A stretch of DNA of 64,000 bases from positions 1 through 64,000 of the forward strand of contig NZ_JAHZPZ010000002.1 in assembly GCF_019929665.1 (NCBI RefSeq). The letters are read 5' to 3'. This DNA is from Streptococcus infantis. Lineage in GTDB: Bacteria; Bacillota; Bacilli; Lactobacillales; Streptococcaceae. The position numbers and the translations under genes were made by a program. Of this stretch, positions 27,501 through 35,933 are shown piece after piece. Numbering within the stretch: position 1 is the first letter of the stretch; each line of letters opens with the position of its first letter. The notes under the pieces were generated by a model. That model worked only from the letters and a program-made list of their open reading frames with translations, was not told the origin of the DNA and searched no databases.

Positions 27501-29555
27501 ATGAATTTACTTTTTTATCTCTTGGTATTTTTACTAGTTCTTATTGTTTCTAGTACGACCAATAAGCTTCTGCCCTTTTTACCCATGCCTCTGATTCAAA
27601 TTTTGTTAGGGATTGGAATTGGGCTTTGCTTACCCAACAACCAATATCATTTAGATACTGAGTTATTCCTAGCTTTAGTCATTGGACCGCTACTATTCCG
27701 AGAGGCTCAAGAAGCAGACATTACTTCTATCCTAAAACACTGGCGGATTGTCCTCTACTTGATTTTCCCAGTTATCTTTATATCAGCGCTGAGCATGGGA
27801 GGAGTCGCTCATGTCCTTTGGGCTAGCCTTCCATTGGCCACCTGCGTAGCAGTTGGTGCTGCTTTAGGGCCTACTGACCTAGTAGCCTTCGCATCCCTTT
27901 CTCAACGCTTTTCCTTCCCAAAGCGGGTCTCTAATATCCTAAAAGGGGAAGGTCTTCTGAATGATGCTTCTGGACTAGTAGCCTTTCGAATGGCTCTCAT
28001 CGCTTGGACAACAGGAACATTCTCCCTTACCCAAGCCGGAAGTTCATTAGCCATTTCCATCGTTGGAGGTTTTGCAGTCGGCTTGATAACAGCCCTAATC
28101 AATCGCTTCCTTCATACCTTTCTACTCAGTGTCCGTGCAACAGATATCGCAAGCGAGCTCTTATTGGAACTTAGTTTACCTCTCTTGACTTTTTTCATAG
28201 CCGAAGAAATTCATGTTTCAGGCATCATCGCCGTTGTTGTTGCTGGTATTCTGAAAGCCAGTCGTTTCAAGAAAATAAATCTCCTTGAAGCGCAAGTTGA
28301 TACAGTTACTGAGACTGTTTGGCAGACTGTAACCTTTATGCTCAATGGTTCAGTTTTTGTCATTCTTGGGATGGAACTGGAAATGATTGCAGAACCAATT
28401 CTTAAGAGTGCATTTTACAACAAAGTACTTCTCTTACTCAGTGTTTTTCTCTTGACCTTCCTGCTTTTTGCTATCCGCTTTGTCATGATCTATGGATTTT
28501 ACGCATTTCGGATTAAGAAGCTTCATAAAAGTTTAGACAAATATGTCAAAGACATGCTCCTCCTTACCTTTTCTGGTGTTAAGGGAACTGTATCCATTGC
28601 CACTATCCTTTTGATACCGTCTAATCTGGAACAAGAATACCCTCTTCTTCTCTTCCTCGTAGCTGGTGTAACCCTGGTAAGTTTCCTGACGGGATTACTA
28701 GTACTTCCACACCTTTCTGAAGAGAAAGAACCATCTAAGGATCAGCTCATGCACATCGCTATCTTAAACGATGTCGCCATGGAATTAGAGAAAGATTTAG
28801 AGAACACAAAAAACAAGGTTCCACTCTATGCGGCTATTGACAATTATCATGGACGTATTGAAAATCTTATTCTTAGTCAAGAAAACAAAGAAATTCAAGA
28901 GGACTGGGAAGCTCTTAAACTCTTGATTCTCAGTGTTGAAAGCGATGGCTTGGAACAAGCCTATGAAGAAGGAAAGATTGGAGATCGTGCTTATCGTGTC
29001 TACCAACGCTACTTGAAAAGCATGGAGAAAAATATTAAGCGGAACTTTGCTTCTCGACTAACCTACTACTTCCTTGTCTCCATACGCATTCTTCGTTTTC
29101 TACTTCATGAATTGCTCACATTTGGGAAAACATTCCGTTCGTGGAAAGACAAGGAAAAACAGAGACTTCTTGCCATTGATTATGACCAGATTGCAGAACT
29201 CTACCTAGCCAACACTGAAATTATTATCGAGAGTTTGGAAAACCTCAAAGGGATTTATAAGAGTTCTTTAATCAGCTTTATGCAGGAATCTCGTCTTCGC
29301 GAAACCAGTCATATTACGAGTGGTGCCTTTGTGGAACGGGTTATCAATCGTATCAAACCCAATAACATTGATGAAATGCTTAGAGGATACTACCTTGAAC
29401 GTAAGTGTATCTTTGAATACGAAGCTCAAAAACTCATCTCAGCTCAGTATGCTAAAAAGCTACGACAAAATGTCAATAATTTAGAAACCTATTCTTTGAA
29501 AGAATCTGCTAATACCTTACCTTATGATATGATGGAATTAGTTCGAAGAAATTAA
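27501..29555 (+). CDS. Na+/H+ antiporter, CPA1 (NhaP-like) family
   Basis: 684 aa. About 12 membrane segments occupy residues 1-410, with the ion-binding core ALGPTDLVAFASLSQRFSFP and the NDASGLVAFR motif (Asn-Asp pair of CPA1 exchangers). Residues about 411-684 are a long charged cytoplasmic tail of helices, unusually large for a bacterial antiporter and perhaps regulatory. It exchanges Na+ or K+ for protons for pH and salt homeostasis. Translation starts at ATG after GGGAGGTGG and it is the fourth gene of the run from 25754. Confidence 0.92.
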   Translation: MNLLFYLLVFLLVLIVSSTTNKLLPFLPMPLIQILLGIGIGLCLPNNQYHLDTELFLALVIGPLLFREAQEADITSILKHWRIVLYLIFPVIFISALSMGGVAHVLWASLPLATCVAVGAALGPTDLVAFASLSQRFSFPKRVSNILKGEGLLNDASGLVAFRMALIAWTTGTFSLTQAGSSLAISIVGGFAVGLITALINRFLHTFLLSVRATDIASELLLELSLPLLTFFIAEEIHVSGIIAVVVAGILKASRFKKINLLEAQVDTVTETVWQTVTFMLNGSVFVILGMELEMIAEPILKSAFYNKVLLLLSVFLLTFLLFAIRFVMIYGFYAFRIKKLHKSLDKYVKDMLLLTFSGVKGTVSIATILLIPSNLEQEYPLLLFLVAGVTLVSFLTGLLVLPHLSEEKEPSKDQLMHIAILNDVAMELEKDLENTKNKVPLYAAIDNYHGRIENLILSQENKEIQEDWEALKLLILSVESDGLEQAYEEGKIGDRAYRVYQRYLKSMEKNIKRNFASRLTYYFLVSIRILRFLLHELLTFGKTFRSWKDKEKQRLLAIDYDQIAELYLANTEIIIESLENLKGIYKSSLISFMQESRLRETSHITSGAFVERVINRIKPNNIDEMLRGYYLERKCIFEYEAQKLISAQYAKKLRQNVNNLETYSLKESANTLPYDMMELVRRN

Positions 29556-29594
29556 AGTCTATAGAAAACAAGAGAAAAACTGGAGGATTGTAAC

Positions 29595-30458
29595 ATGAAA
29601 AAGTTGTGGAAACAGCTGACTGATAGACCCTTATTAAAAGCTTTTTTGCACTACTATCAAGCCTCCGATAGTGAGTTAACTAGCGTTGCTGTTGCCTACT
29701 ATTGGTTGATTTCAATCTTCCCTTTACTCATGATAGTGGTCAATATCTTACCCTACTTTCAAATTCCCATCTCAAACTTTCTATTAACAATCAAGGAATT
29801 TTTACCAGATACAATCTATGAAGTTGTTGCAAAAATTGTCAGAGAAGTTCTGACTCAACCATCAACAGGTTTACTAAGTTTTGCTATCTTATCAGCTCTT
29901 TGGACTTTCTCCAAATCCATGGATTTTCTTCAGAAGGCCTTTAATAAAGCCTATGGAGTTGCAAAAAATAGAGGAATTATCTCACACCAGCTGATGAGTC
30001 TCTTGGTTAGCTTTGGCCTTCAAATTCTCTTTGCCCTTGCCTTATTCCTCAGTATGTTCGGCCATATGTTATTGGACCTGCTTAAAAACTACTGGAAATC
30101 CGAGAGTGCTCTGTTTTCTTATCTACAGGATTTTACAGGACCGCTGATCTATGCCTTTCTTTTTGCTACCGTGATTATGCTCTACTATTTCCTACCAAAT
30201 GTTAAAGTAAGTCGGATTCGATACGTCATACCTGGAAGTCTCTTTGTACTAGTTACCACTATTGCATTATTAAACATCTTTGCAGCTTATTTCAACAATT
30301 ATGTCAATTATCTCGTTGACGTCAGATTTTTCAGTTCTATCGTCGTTGTTGTGATGATGTTCTGGTTCATTATCATTGCCAAGATATTGATCATCGGTGC
30401 TGTCATCAATGCCAGTGTTCAAAGCCTAAAAGACCCCGACTTTAAAGCAGATCAATAA
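29595..30458 (+). CDS. YihY/BrkB-family inner-membrane protein
   Basis: 287 aa, six predicted membrane segments, with the family hallmarks TSVAVAYYWLISIFPLLMIV near the N-terminus and FGPLIYAF-like GPLIYAFLFATVIMLYYFLP in the middle. It was once called a ribonuclease BN, which is no longer accepted. The function in streptococci is unknown. GGAGG lies upstream of the ATG. It is the last gene before a strong bidirectional terminator. Confidence 0.88.
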   Translation: MKKLWKQLTDRPLLKAFLHYYQASDSELTSVAVAYYWLISIFPLLMIVVNILPYFQIPISNFLLTIKEFLPDTIYEVVAKIVREVLTQPSTGLLSFAILSALWTFSKSMDFLQKAFNKAYGVAKNRGIISHQLMSLLVSFGLQILFALALFLSMFGHMLLDLLKNYWKSESALFSYLQDFTGPLIYAFLFATVIMLYYFLPNVKVSRIRYVIPGSLFVLVTTIALLNIFAAYFNNYVNYLVDVRFFSSIVVVVMMFWFIIIAKILIIGAVINASVQSLKDPDFKADQ

Positions 30459-30480
30459 GATTTCATCGATTACACAAATC

Positions 30481-30514
30481 AATCCCCCAGTCATTTGATA
30501 CTGGGGGATTTTTG
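30481..30514. terminator. Bidirectional terminator after the YihY gene
   Basis: AATCCCCCAG (30481-30490) pairs with CTGGGGGATT (30501-30510), followed by T4 on the plus strand. Confidence 0.88.
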
Positions 30515-30525
30515 AATTTCCTACT

Positions 30526-31467
30526 TTATTGTCCACTAGTGAGGGCTTGCAATTCTGTTTTTAGATACTGAGCCAAATGTTGGTGAGCAAAAATAGTGGC
30601 ATTTTTTTCTGCGGTCGGATTGTAGTTGGTGTTGGTATTTACATCATAGACATAAATGTCTCCACTCTCTGATTGAACCCATTCAATCGCCGCAACTTCA
30701 ATCTGAGCATTTTTCAAGAAAGTCTCATAAGCTTCTCTCCGGTCATCTGGTAGAGGTTCCGTAATCTGGAATTTTTCAGACGTTTCTAGTTGCTCCGGTC
30801 TCTTACCGATTTGGCAACCATCTGCTGGACACAGTTGGAATCCATCTGAAGAATCGATCGAAACAGTATAAAGGAATTTTTGATTGATAAACTCTGAACG
30901 ACGGATACGTCCATCACTTGGTTTGATGTAAGCTTGTAACAAGGTAATCCCGTCCACTGATGGTTCAAAGAGAGGACTATTGACATAAGCTGCCAGTTCC
31001 TCTTCATTTTGGAAGAGTTGAACGCCTAATCCCTTACCTGCTCGATTGTGCTTGGTAATCAAAGGATAAATGTTTAATTTTCTTGCTGCTTCAATAATGT
31101 TCTCTTGACCTAAAACCGCAACTGTTGCAGGAGTCTCGATACCAGATTCGTTTAACTTCAAATATTGTTTGATTTTACTAATTTCAAGGTTGATAGCACC
31201 GGTACCATTCACAACTTTGCGTCCGTGTGCTTCTAACCAAGTAATCACTTGCTCTGTAAATTCTGGCGCATAACGATGTCCTCTTGTGTGTGAAGAGGCA
31301 GACATACGATTGTAAAAGATACCTTGCGGCGGTGGGCTTTGCAAATCTAAAATCCCACTAGACAAATCCCATAGTTCATAAGGGACTTCTAATTCTTCCA
31401 ACCATTTCACTAAATGTTGAGTCCATTCTAGATTCTCATGAATCACATAAACTTTTGCTTCACTCAT
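30526..31467 (-). CDS. ATP-grasp family protein (RimK-like)
   Basis: 313 aa. The ATP-grasp core (about residues 110-300) has ATP-binding PLITKHNRAGKGLGVQLF and the metal-binding end region VAAIEWVQSESGDIYVYDVN followed by NTNYNP. It resembles RimK and other ligases that form amide bonds, e.g. adding amino acids to proteins or cofactors; the substrate is not predictable. It lies 13 nt downstream of the symporter on the same strand, which may be meaningful if that symporter supplies glutamate or aspartate. Confidence 0.85.
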   Translation of the reverse strand: MSEAKVYVIHENLEWTQHLVKWLEELEVPYELWDLSSGILDLQSPPPQGIFYNRMSASSHTRGHRYAPEFTEQVITWLEAHGRKVVNGTGAINLEISKIKQYLKLNESGIETPATVAVLGQENIIEAARKLNIYPLITKHNRAGKGLGVQLFQNEEELAAYVNSPLFEPSVDGITLLQAYIKPSDGRIRRSEFINQKFLYTVSIDSSDGFQLCPADGCQIGKRPEQLETSEKFQITEPLPDDRREAYETFLKNAQIEVAAIEWVQSESGDIYVYDVNTNTNYNPTAEKNATIFAHQHLAQYLKTELQALTSGQ

Positions 31468-31480
31468 TATTTATATCTCC

Positions 31481-32731
31481 TTAAGAAAAGCTGACTGATA
31501 ATTGGCTTTCCTTTTCTTCCTCTAAAATATATCCTTCTGTTTTTTCAATAACGCTGACTGTTAAGATTTGACCCAAAACATTGATCATGGTACGGCCTGC
31601 ATTGACAAAGAAATCAACTGCAAAAATCAAGGCCACTCCTTCAACTGGCAAGCCCAATTGAGGTGCTGCAGCTAATAAAACTACGATAGCTCCTGATGGT
31701 ACGGTTGCTGCAGTTTTTCCAATCAAGGTCAACAATAAAACAGTAAACAAGAGACTTGATAAAGAAAATTGAATACCATAGGCGTGGGCGATAAAAATTG
31801 TCGCTACTGAGAAATAAACTGCTGCTCCTTCTAAGTTAAAAGTATATCCTAAAGGAACAACTAAATCAATTGTATGCTCGTCATGCCCCTGTTTTTTCAA
31901 ATCTTTAAGTAGTGATGGCAAGACCACACTAGAACTTCCAGTAACAAAAGCCAGAGTCAAGAGACTCCAATTTTCACGAAAGGCTGATAAATACGGCACT
32001 TTAAAGAAGAAAGCAATCAAAGGAAAAATAAGGAGAACCAAAACAGCATAAGCCAGATAAGTTCCAATGACAAACTGACCAAGACCAATCAACTTGTCAA
32101 CACCAGTAGTTGCAACGTCTTTGGCGATAAATCCAAAAATACCAATCGGTGATAGTTTGATAATTACTGCAACAATCTTGTAAATGGCTTCAATCCAGAT
32201 TTGGAAACCTTCGATAATCTTCTGAGATTTATCAGACTTAAGATTCCCAATTCCGTAACCAAGAAAGATTGCAAAAACGATAATTGGCAATAGAGCGCCA
32301 TCTGAAAGAGATTTAACGATATTTGATGGAATGAAACCAAGCAAAAATTCGCTGAACTTGACATTGTTAGCAATCCCATCAAGGTTTCCACCAGTTTGAC
32401 CGATATTCACTCCTTGACCAAATCCTAAATAGTAACTAGCAAATACAAACAAAAGAGTAATGGCAGTTGTTACGGCAAAAAAGTAAACCAAACTCTTGGT
32501 CAAGATTTTTCCGAAAGATTTTTTTCCGATAACTCCAGCTACTGCAACAACGATGGTTGGGAAGATTAGCGGAATGATAACCATATTGATCAATTTGATA
32601 AAGGCTTGACCTAAAAATTGATAAAAGCCTGCAAATTGTGGCCAGATAAGGGCAGCGATAACACCCAAGACCAAAGACACCAATAATTGAATGCCTAGTG
32701 AGAGTTTTGACCATAAAGTAACTAATTTCAT
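31481..32731 (-). CDS. Dicarboxylate/amino acid:cation symporter (DAACS family)
   Basis: 416 aa with about eight membrane segments plus two re-entrant hairpins. The conserved TGSSSVVLPSLLKDLKKQG hairpin, NLEGAAVYFSVATIF segment (the family NMDG motif appears as NLEG) and DFFVNAGRTMINVLGQ are visible. By family it takes up glutamate, aspartate, serine/threonine or C4-dicarboxylates with Na+ or H+. It precedes the ATP-grasp gene. Its upstream region (32732-32982) is AT-rich with candidate -10 boxes but no clear promoter. Confidence 0.92.
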   Translation of the reverse strand: MKLVTLWSKLSLGIQLLVSLVLGVIAALIWPQFAGFYQFLGQAFIKLINMVIIPLIFPTIVVAVAGVIGKKSFGKILTKSLVYFFAVTTAITLLFVFASYYLGFGQGVNIGQTGGNLDGIANNVKFSEFLLGFIPSNIVKSLSDGALLPIIVFAIFLGYGIGNLKSDKSQKIIEGFQIWIEAIYKIVAVIIKLSPIGIFGFIAKDVATTGVDKLIGLGQFVIGTYLAYAVLVLLIFPLIAFFFKVPYLSAFRENWSLLTLAFVTGSSSVVLPSLLKDLKKQGHDEHTIDLVVPLGYTFNLEGAAVYFSVATIFIAHAYGIQFSLSSLLFTVLLLTLIGKTAATVPSGAIVVLLAAAPQLGLPVEGVALIFAVDFFVNAGRTMINVLGQILTVSVIEKTEGYILEEEKESQLSVSFS

Positions 32732-32970
32732 AAGAAACTCCTTTGTTTTATTTGCTACTCATTCTACTACTATTCTTCTCTCCTGACTAATATATATTTT
32801 TTATTGTCACCATAAAAAAGATTTATAATGAAGGTTCAAACTACTTAAACTTTACAAAGTAAATCACATTGATGTTTGATATAGTATAAAAAATCAGTTT
32901 CTAAACAAAAATTTTTAGAAAAACACTGTTAAATCAAGGAATATGCTTTTCTTTTATTCAAATTTTATGA

Positions 32971-32976
32971 TACAAT
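32971..32976 (+). promoter_or_regulatory. Extended -10 six nt before the DUF3397 start codon
   Basis: TGA-TACAAT; the ATG follows after ATTGTT. This predicts a transcript starting at or next to the ATG. The -35 region is weak (TTTTCT). Confidence 0.6.
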
Positions 32977-32982
32977 ATTGTT

Positions 32983-33336
32983 ATGATTTTAATGAAACTC
33001 GCTTCCGTCTTGCTTTTAGTACTAACCTTGGCTTTGGCTATTATCTTTAGTAGATTTTTTAAGTTAAAGAAAAAGGGGATTAACTTTGCAGATTTGGCTT
33101 TTCCTTTTCTGATTTTTGAGTACTATTTAATCAGTGCAAAGGTTTTTACCCATAATCAACTTCCCATTTTGGGGGCAGCCCTATCTTTGTTGGCAATCAT
33201 TTTAACTTTTTTCTTCCTGAGCAAAAAACGTAGCTTTTATTATCCAAAATTCCTTAAATTCTTTTGGAGAGCTGGATTTCTACTCACATTGCTCATCTAC
33301 ATCGTTATGATTGTTCAAATCTTCATGATGAAATAA
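32983..33336 (+). CDS. DUF3397-family membrane protein
   Basis: 117 aa, four predicted membrane segments (residues about 4-24, 37-55, 63-80, 92-114) separated by short basic loops (KKKG, KKRSFYYPK). It matches the DUF3397 family of Firmicutes; no function is known. The start is taken as the first ATG because an extended -10 box lies just six nt before it; a second ATG three codons later has no ribosome-binding site either. It is followed by a terminator. Confidence 0.85.
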   Translation: MILMKLASVLLLVLTLALAIIFSRFFKLKKKGINFADLAFPFLIFEYYLISAKVFTHNQLPILGAALSLLAIILTFFFLSKKRSFYYPKFLKFFWRAGFLLTLLIYIVMIVQIFMMK

Positions 33337-33351
33337 AAATAAATTATGCCA

Positions 33352-33396
33352 GCACCTCAATAGTTGGCGACTAGTTCTTCCACATGAGGTGCTTTT
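33352..33396 (+). terminator. Terminator after the DUF3397 gene
   Basis: GCACCTCA (33352-33359) pairs with TGAGGTGC (33385-33392), followed by TTTTCT. Confidence 0.8.
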
Positions 33397-33444
33397 CTAA
33401 TGACATTTTAAAAGAGATTATTAAAAAAATAGGAGATCAAATAA

Positions 33445-35142
33445 GTGAAAAAAACGCTCTTGGCAAGTGCCATCACGCTTACTTTTCTAGGATTCGCAAC
33501 AAATCCAGCTTTTGCTGAAGAAAAACACCTACAAACTACTACAGCAGAAACGACACAAGAAACTACAACTACAGAAAAAGAAAAAAAGAGCACACCTTCA
33601 ACCAAGGAAACTCTTCCTTCAACAGAGGCAAGTTCAAGCCTGCCTACAACATCTACTACAACTACAACTACAACTCCAAGTACAAGTTCAGACAAAAAGG
33701 AAGAGACAAAAGCTCCAGAAGTCAAGAAAAATGGTTGGGTATTTGAAGAGAATATCTGGCGCTTCTATGAAGCAAACAAACCTGCTCTCAATTGGAAAAA
33801 AATTCACGGCAAATGGTACTATTTCGATAAAAATGGAACCATGCTTGATAATACTATTTTCGATGGATACATTCTAACTTCTAGCGGTGCTATGGTTGAT
33901 AGCGGCTGGGGTAAAATCAAAGACAAATGGTATTATGCTAATCCATCTGGAAGAATTGTTAAAAAAGATTGGAAAAAGGTTAGTGGGGTTTGGTACTACT
34001 TTGATAAAGACGGTATCATGCTCAGCAACACTATTTTCAATGGCTATCTCTTTACCAATAGTGGTGCTATGGCTGAGAGCGCTTGGGTTAAACAAGATGG
34101 CAAATGGTACTATGCCCAAGCTTCTGGTAGCTTAATCAAAAACAAGTGGGATAAAATCGGTGGGGTTTGGTACTACTTTAACAAAGATGCCACAATGGCA
34201 AGCAACCAATGGCAAGGTAGCTACTACCTAAAAGCTAGCGGTGCCATGGCTGAAAGAGAATGGATTTTCGATAATAACTACAATAGTTGGTTCTATTTAA
34301 AATCAGGTGGTGTCTATGCTGCGCGTGAATGGATTGGCTCCTACTACCTCAAGTCCGGTGGTTACATGGCTAAGAGTGAATGGATTGATGACAGCTATTA
34401 CAATGCCCGTTACTATGTGGATGAAAATGGTGTCTATGTAACAGGAACTCGTAAAATCAACGGAAAAACACAGCAATTCCAAAGTAATGGGAAATGGATT
34501 GGCGAAATTCCTGTAAGTCGTGGATTTGAAAAAGGAAAATACACGAAGACTGTTTTCTTAGATCCAGGACACGGTGGTAGAGATCCTGGTGCTGTTTACT
34601 ATAACACGAATGAAAAAGACCTCACTATGCAAGTTTACAAGAAACTTCGCAAGGAACTCGAGGGGCTTGGTTATACCGTTCTTTCTTCGAGAGATAGTGA
34701 TGTCTATGTCGACTTTATCACTGAACGTTCAAAAATGGTGAATAGTACAAACTCAGATATTTTCATTAGTATCCACTTTAATGCTAGTGGCAACCCTGCT
34801 TCTAATCGTTCTGGAATTCAGACCTATTCTTACGAAGACGCTCCGGGCTATCGCGCTAAGATTAATCCTTACTGGCATAACCATCCTGATCGCATCAGTG
34901 AAAGTAATCGCCTTGCTGCTGATAACCACTCTTCACTCCTAGCTGAAACAGGTGCTAAGGATGCTGGCCTCCTCCAAAGTAGCTTTGCTGTTCTTCGAGA
35001 AACAGATAAACCAGCAGTTCTCCTAGAGCTTGGTTATATGGACAATTTCAACGAAAACCAACAAATTCGTAGTGATGCTTACCAAAATAGATTGGTGGCA
35101 GGTATTGTCAAAGGTATTCAAAAATATTACGCAGGCAAATAA
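33445..35142 (+). CDS. Choline-binding N-acetylmuramoyl-L-alanine amidase (Amidase_3)
   Basis: 565 aa, GTG start with AGGAG nine nt upstream. Signal peptide MKKTLLASAITLTFLGFATNPAFA, then a Thr/Ser-rich low-complexity linker (about residues 28-92). Residues about 95-350 hold some ten choline-binding GW-type repeats (HGKWYYFDKNGTM, SGVWYYFDKDG). The C-terminal Amidase_3 domain (about 365-565) has the zinc His in FLDPGHGGRDPGA, a Glu in NEKDLTMQV, a second His in DIFISIHFNASGN and the catalytic Glu in PAVLLELGYMDN. It cleaves the amide between muramic acid and the stem peptide and binds teichoic-acid choline. LytA is of a different amidase family. Confidence 0.92.
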   Translation: MKKTLLASAITLTFLGFATNPAFAEEKHLQTTTAETTQETTTTEKEKKSTPSTKETLPSTEASSSLPTTSTTTTTTTPSTSSDKKEETKAPEVKKNGWVFEENIWRFYEANKPALNWKKIHGKWYYFDKNGTMLDNTIFDGYILTSSGAMVDSGWGKIKDKWYYANPSGRIVKKDWKKVSGVWYYFDKDGIMLSNTIFNGYLFTNSGAMAESAWVKQDGKWYYAQASGSLIKNKWDKIGGVWYYFNKDATMASNQWQGSYYLKASGAMAEREWIFDNNYNSWFYLKSGGVYAAREWIGSYYLKSGGYMAKSEWIDDSYYNARYYVDENGVYVTGTRKINGKTQQFQSNGKWIGEIPVSRGFEKGKYTKTVFLDPGHGGRDPGAVYYNTNEKDLTMQVYKKLRKELEGLGYTVLSSRDSDVYVDFITERSKMVNSTNSDIFISIHFNASGNPASNRSGIQTYSYEDAPGYRAKINPYWHNHPDRISESNRLAADNHSSLLAETGAKDAGLLQSSFAVLRETDKPAVLLELGYMDNFNENQQIRSDAYQNRLVAGIVKGIQKYYAGK

Positions 35143-35147
35143 AGAAA

Positions 35148-35178
35148 AAGCCTCGAGGAATCTCGAGGCTTTTTTGTA
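35148..35178. terminator. Bidirectional terminator after the amidase gene
   Basis: AAGCCTCGAG (35148-35157) pairs with CTCGAGGCTT (35162-35171), GAAT loop, T6 on the plus strand and an A-rich flank on the other side. Confidence 0.9.
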
Positions 35179-35493
35179 TTATGCTTCTTTCTTATTAGCG
35201 TCAGGAAATAGAAATCCAATCCCCACACAAGCCAGAACACCAGCACCGATTACCAACCCACTTGAAAGTGGCAAAATATCAAGAATAGCATTTGCAATAA
35301 TAAAAGCAATAATCAAGCACATGAGACTAGCTTTATAATCTTTTTTCACTAGATTCTCAAGAGTAAAGAATAGAAATAGACCTACTGGAAAGAGTGCCCA
35401 GATGTTAACATCCAAACTTGGCCATCCAACTAAACCAAAATACAAAACTGCTGCTGCAACGACTAAAAATCCGATACCTACTACTTTTTTCAT
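35179..35493 (-). CDS. Small membrane protein (LiaI/LiaF-TM-like)
   Basis: 104 aa, four hydrophobic segments: VVGIGFLVVAAAVLYFGLVG, IWALFPVGLFLFFTLENLV, ASLMCLIIAFIIANAILDIL, and VIGAGVLACVGIGFLF. The paired-helix layout resembles the transmembrane part of LiaF/LiaI-like proteins, but no Lia cytoplasmic or signalling domain is present. Function unknown. Promoter TTGTTT (35578-35573), 17-nt spacer, TATAGT (35555-35550); GAGG precedes the ATG. It ends at the shared terminator with the amidase. Confidence 0.78.
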   Translation of the reverse strand: MKKVVGIGFLVVAAAVLYFGLVGWPSLDVNIWALFPVGLFLFFTLENLVKKDYKASLMCLIIAFIIANAILDILPLSSGLVIGAGVLACVGIGFLFPDANKKEA

Positions 35494-35933
35494 GATATAA
35501 CCTCATTTTCTATTTTGTTAGGAAGTTTAATCCCCCCTTGACAATTACTACTATAACAGAAATAAAAAAAGCAAACAATAGGTTTTGCCTATCTGGTAGT
35601 CATGATAGACTATGTGGTCAGAATTTTATAAAAGAAAAAGGAATTAAGTAACCAAACGCTACTTAATTCCTTGAAATTGTCTCATCACCTCTATTAACCT
35701 TTAAATTTTGATAGACTCTATTTTCTAATCAATATGACCAATATTGTCAAGACTAACCCTTTCAATCAATTCATTACTTACCTAAACTAAGTCCATTCAT
35801 AAATCCAAAAAGGGTATCAATATCAAAGCAAACTAACTAATTGAGTTAAAAATGACTATTTTCACAAAACTGTTTCATTATCACACTAGCTAATCTCAGT
35901 ACATAAACCAATTTTTTATCTATAGCTTTTGTC
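35494..35933. other. Gene-free interval between the small membrane protein and prtA
   Basis: 440 bp without a credible gene. It contains the promoter of the small membrane protein gene (35550-35578) and, 262 nt past the prtA stop, a 13-bp hairpin terminator (35638-35672). The stretch 35673-35933 is AT-rich with no recognised element; it would form a long prtA 3' untranslated region. Confidence 0.7.
35638..35672 (-). terminator. Distal terminator of prtA
   Basis: AAGGAATTAAGTA (35638-35650) pairs with TACTTAATTCCTT (35660-35672); on the minus strand TTTTTCTTTTAT follows. The first clear terminator after prtA, 262 nt from its stop. Confidence 0.8.
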
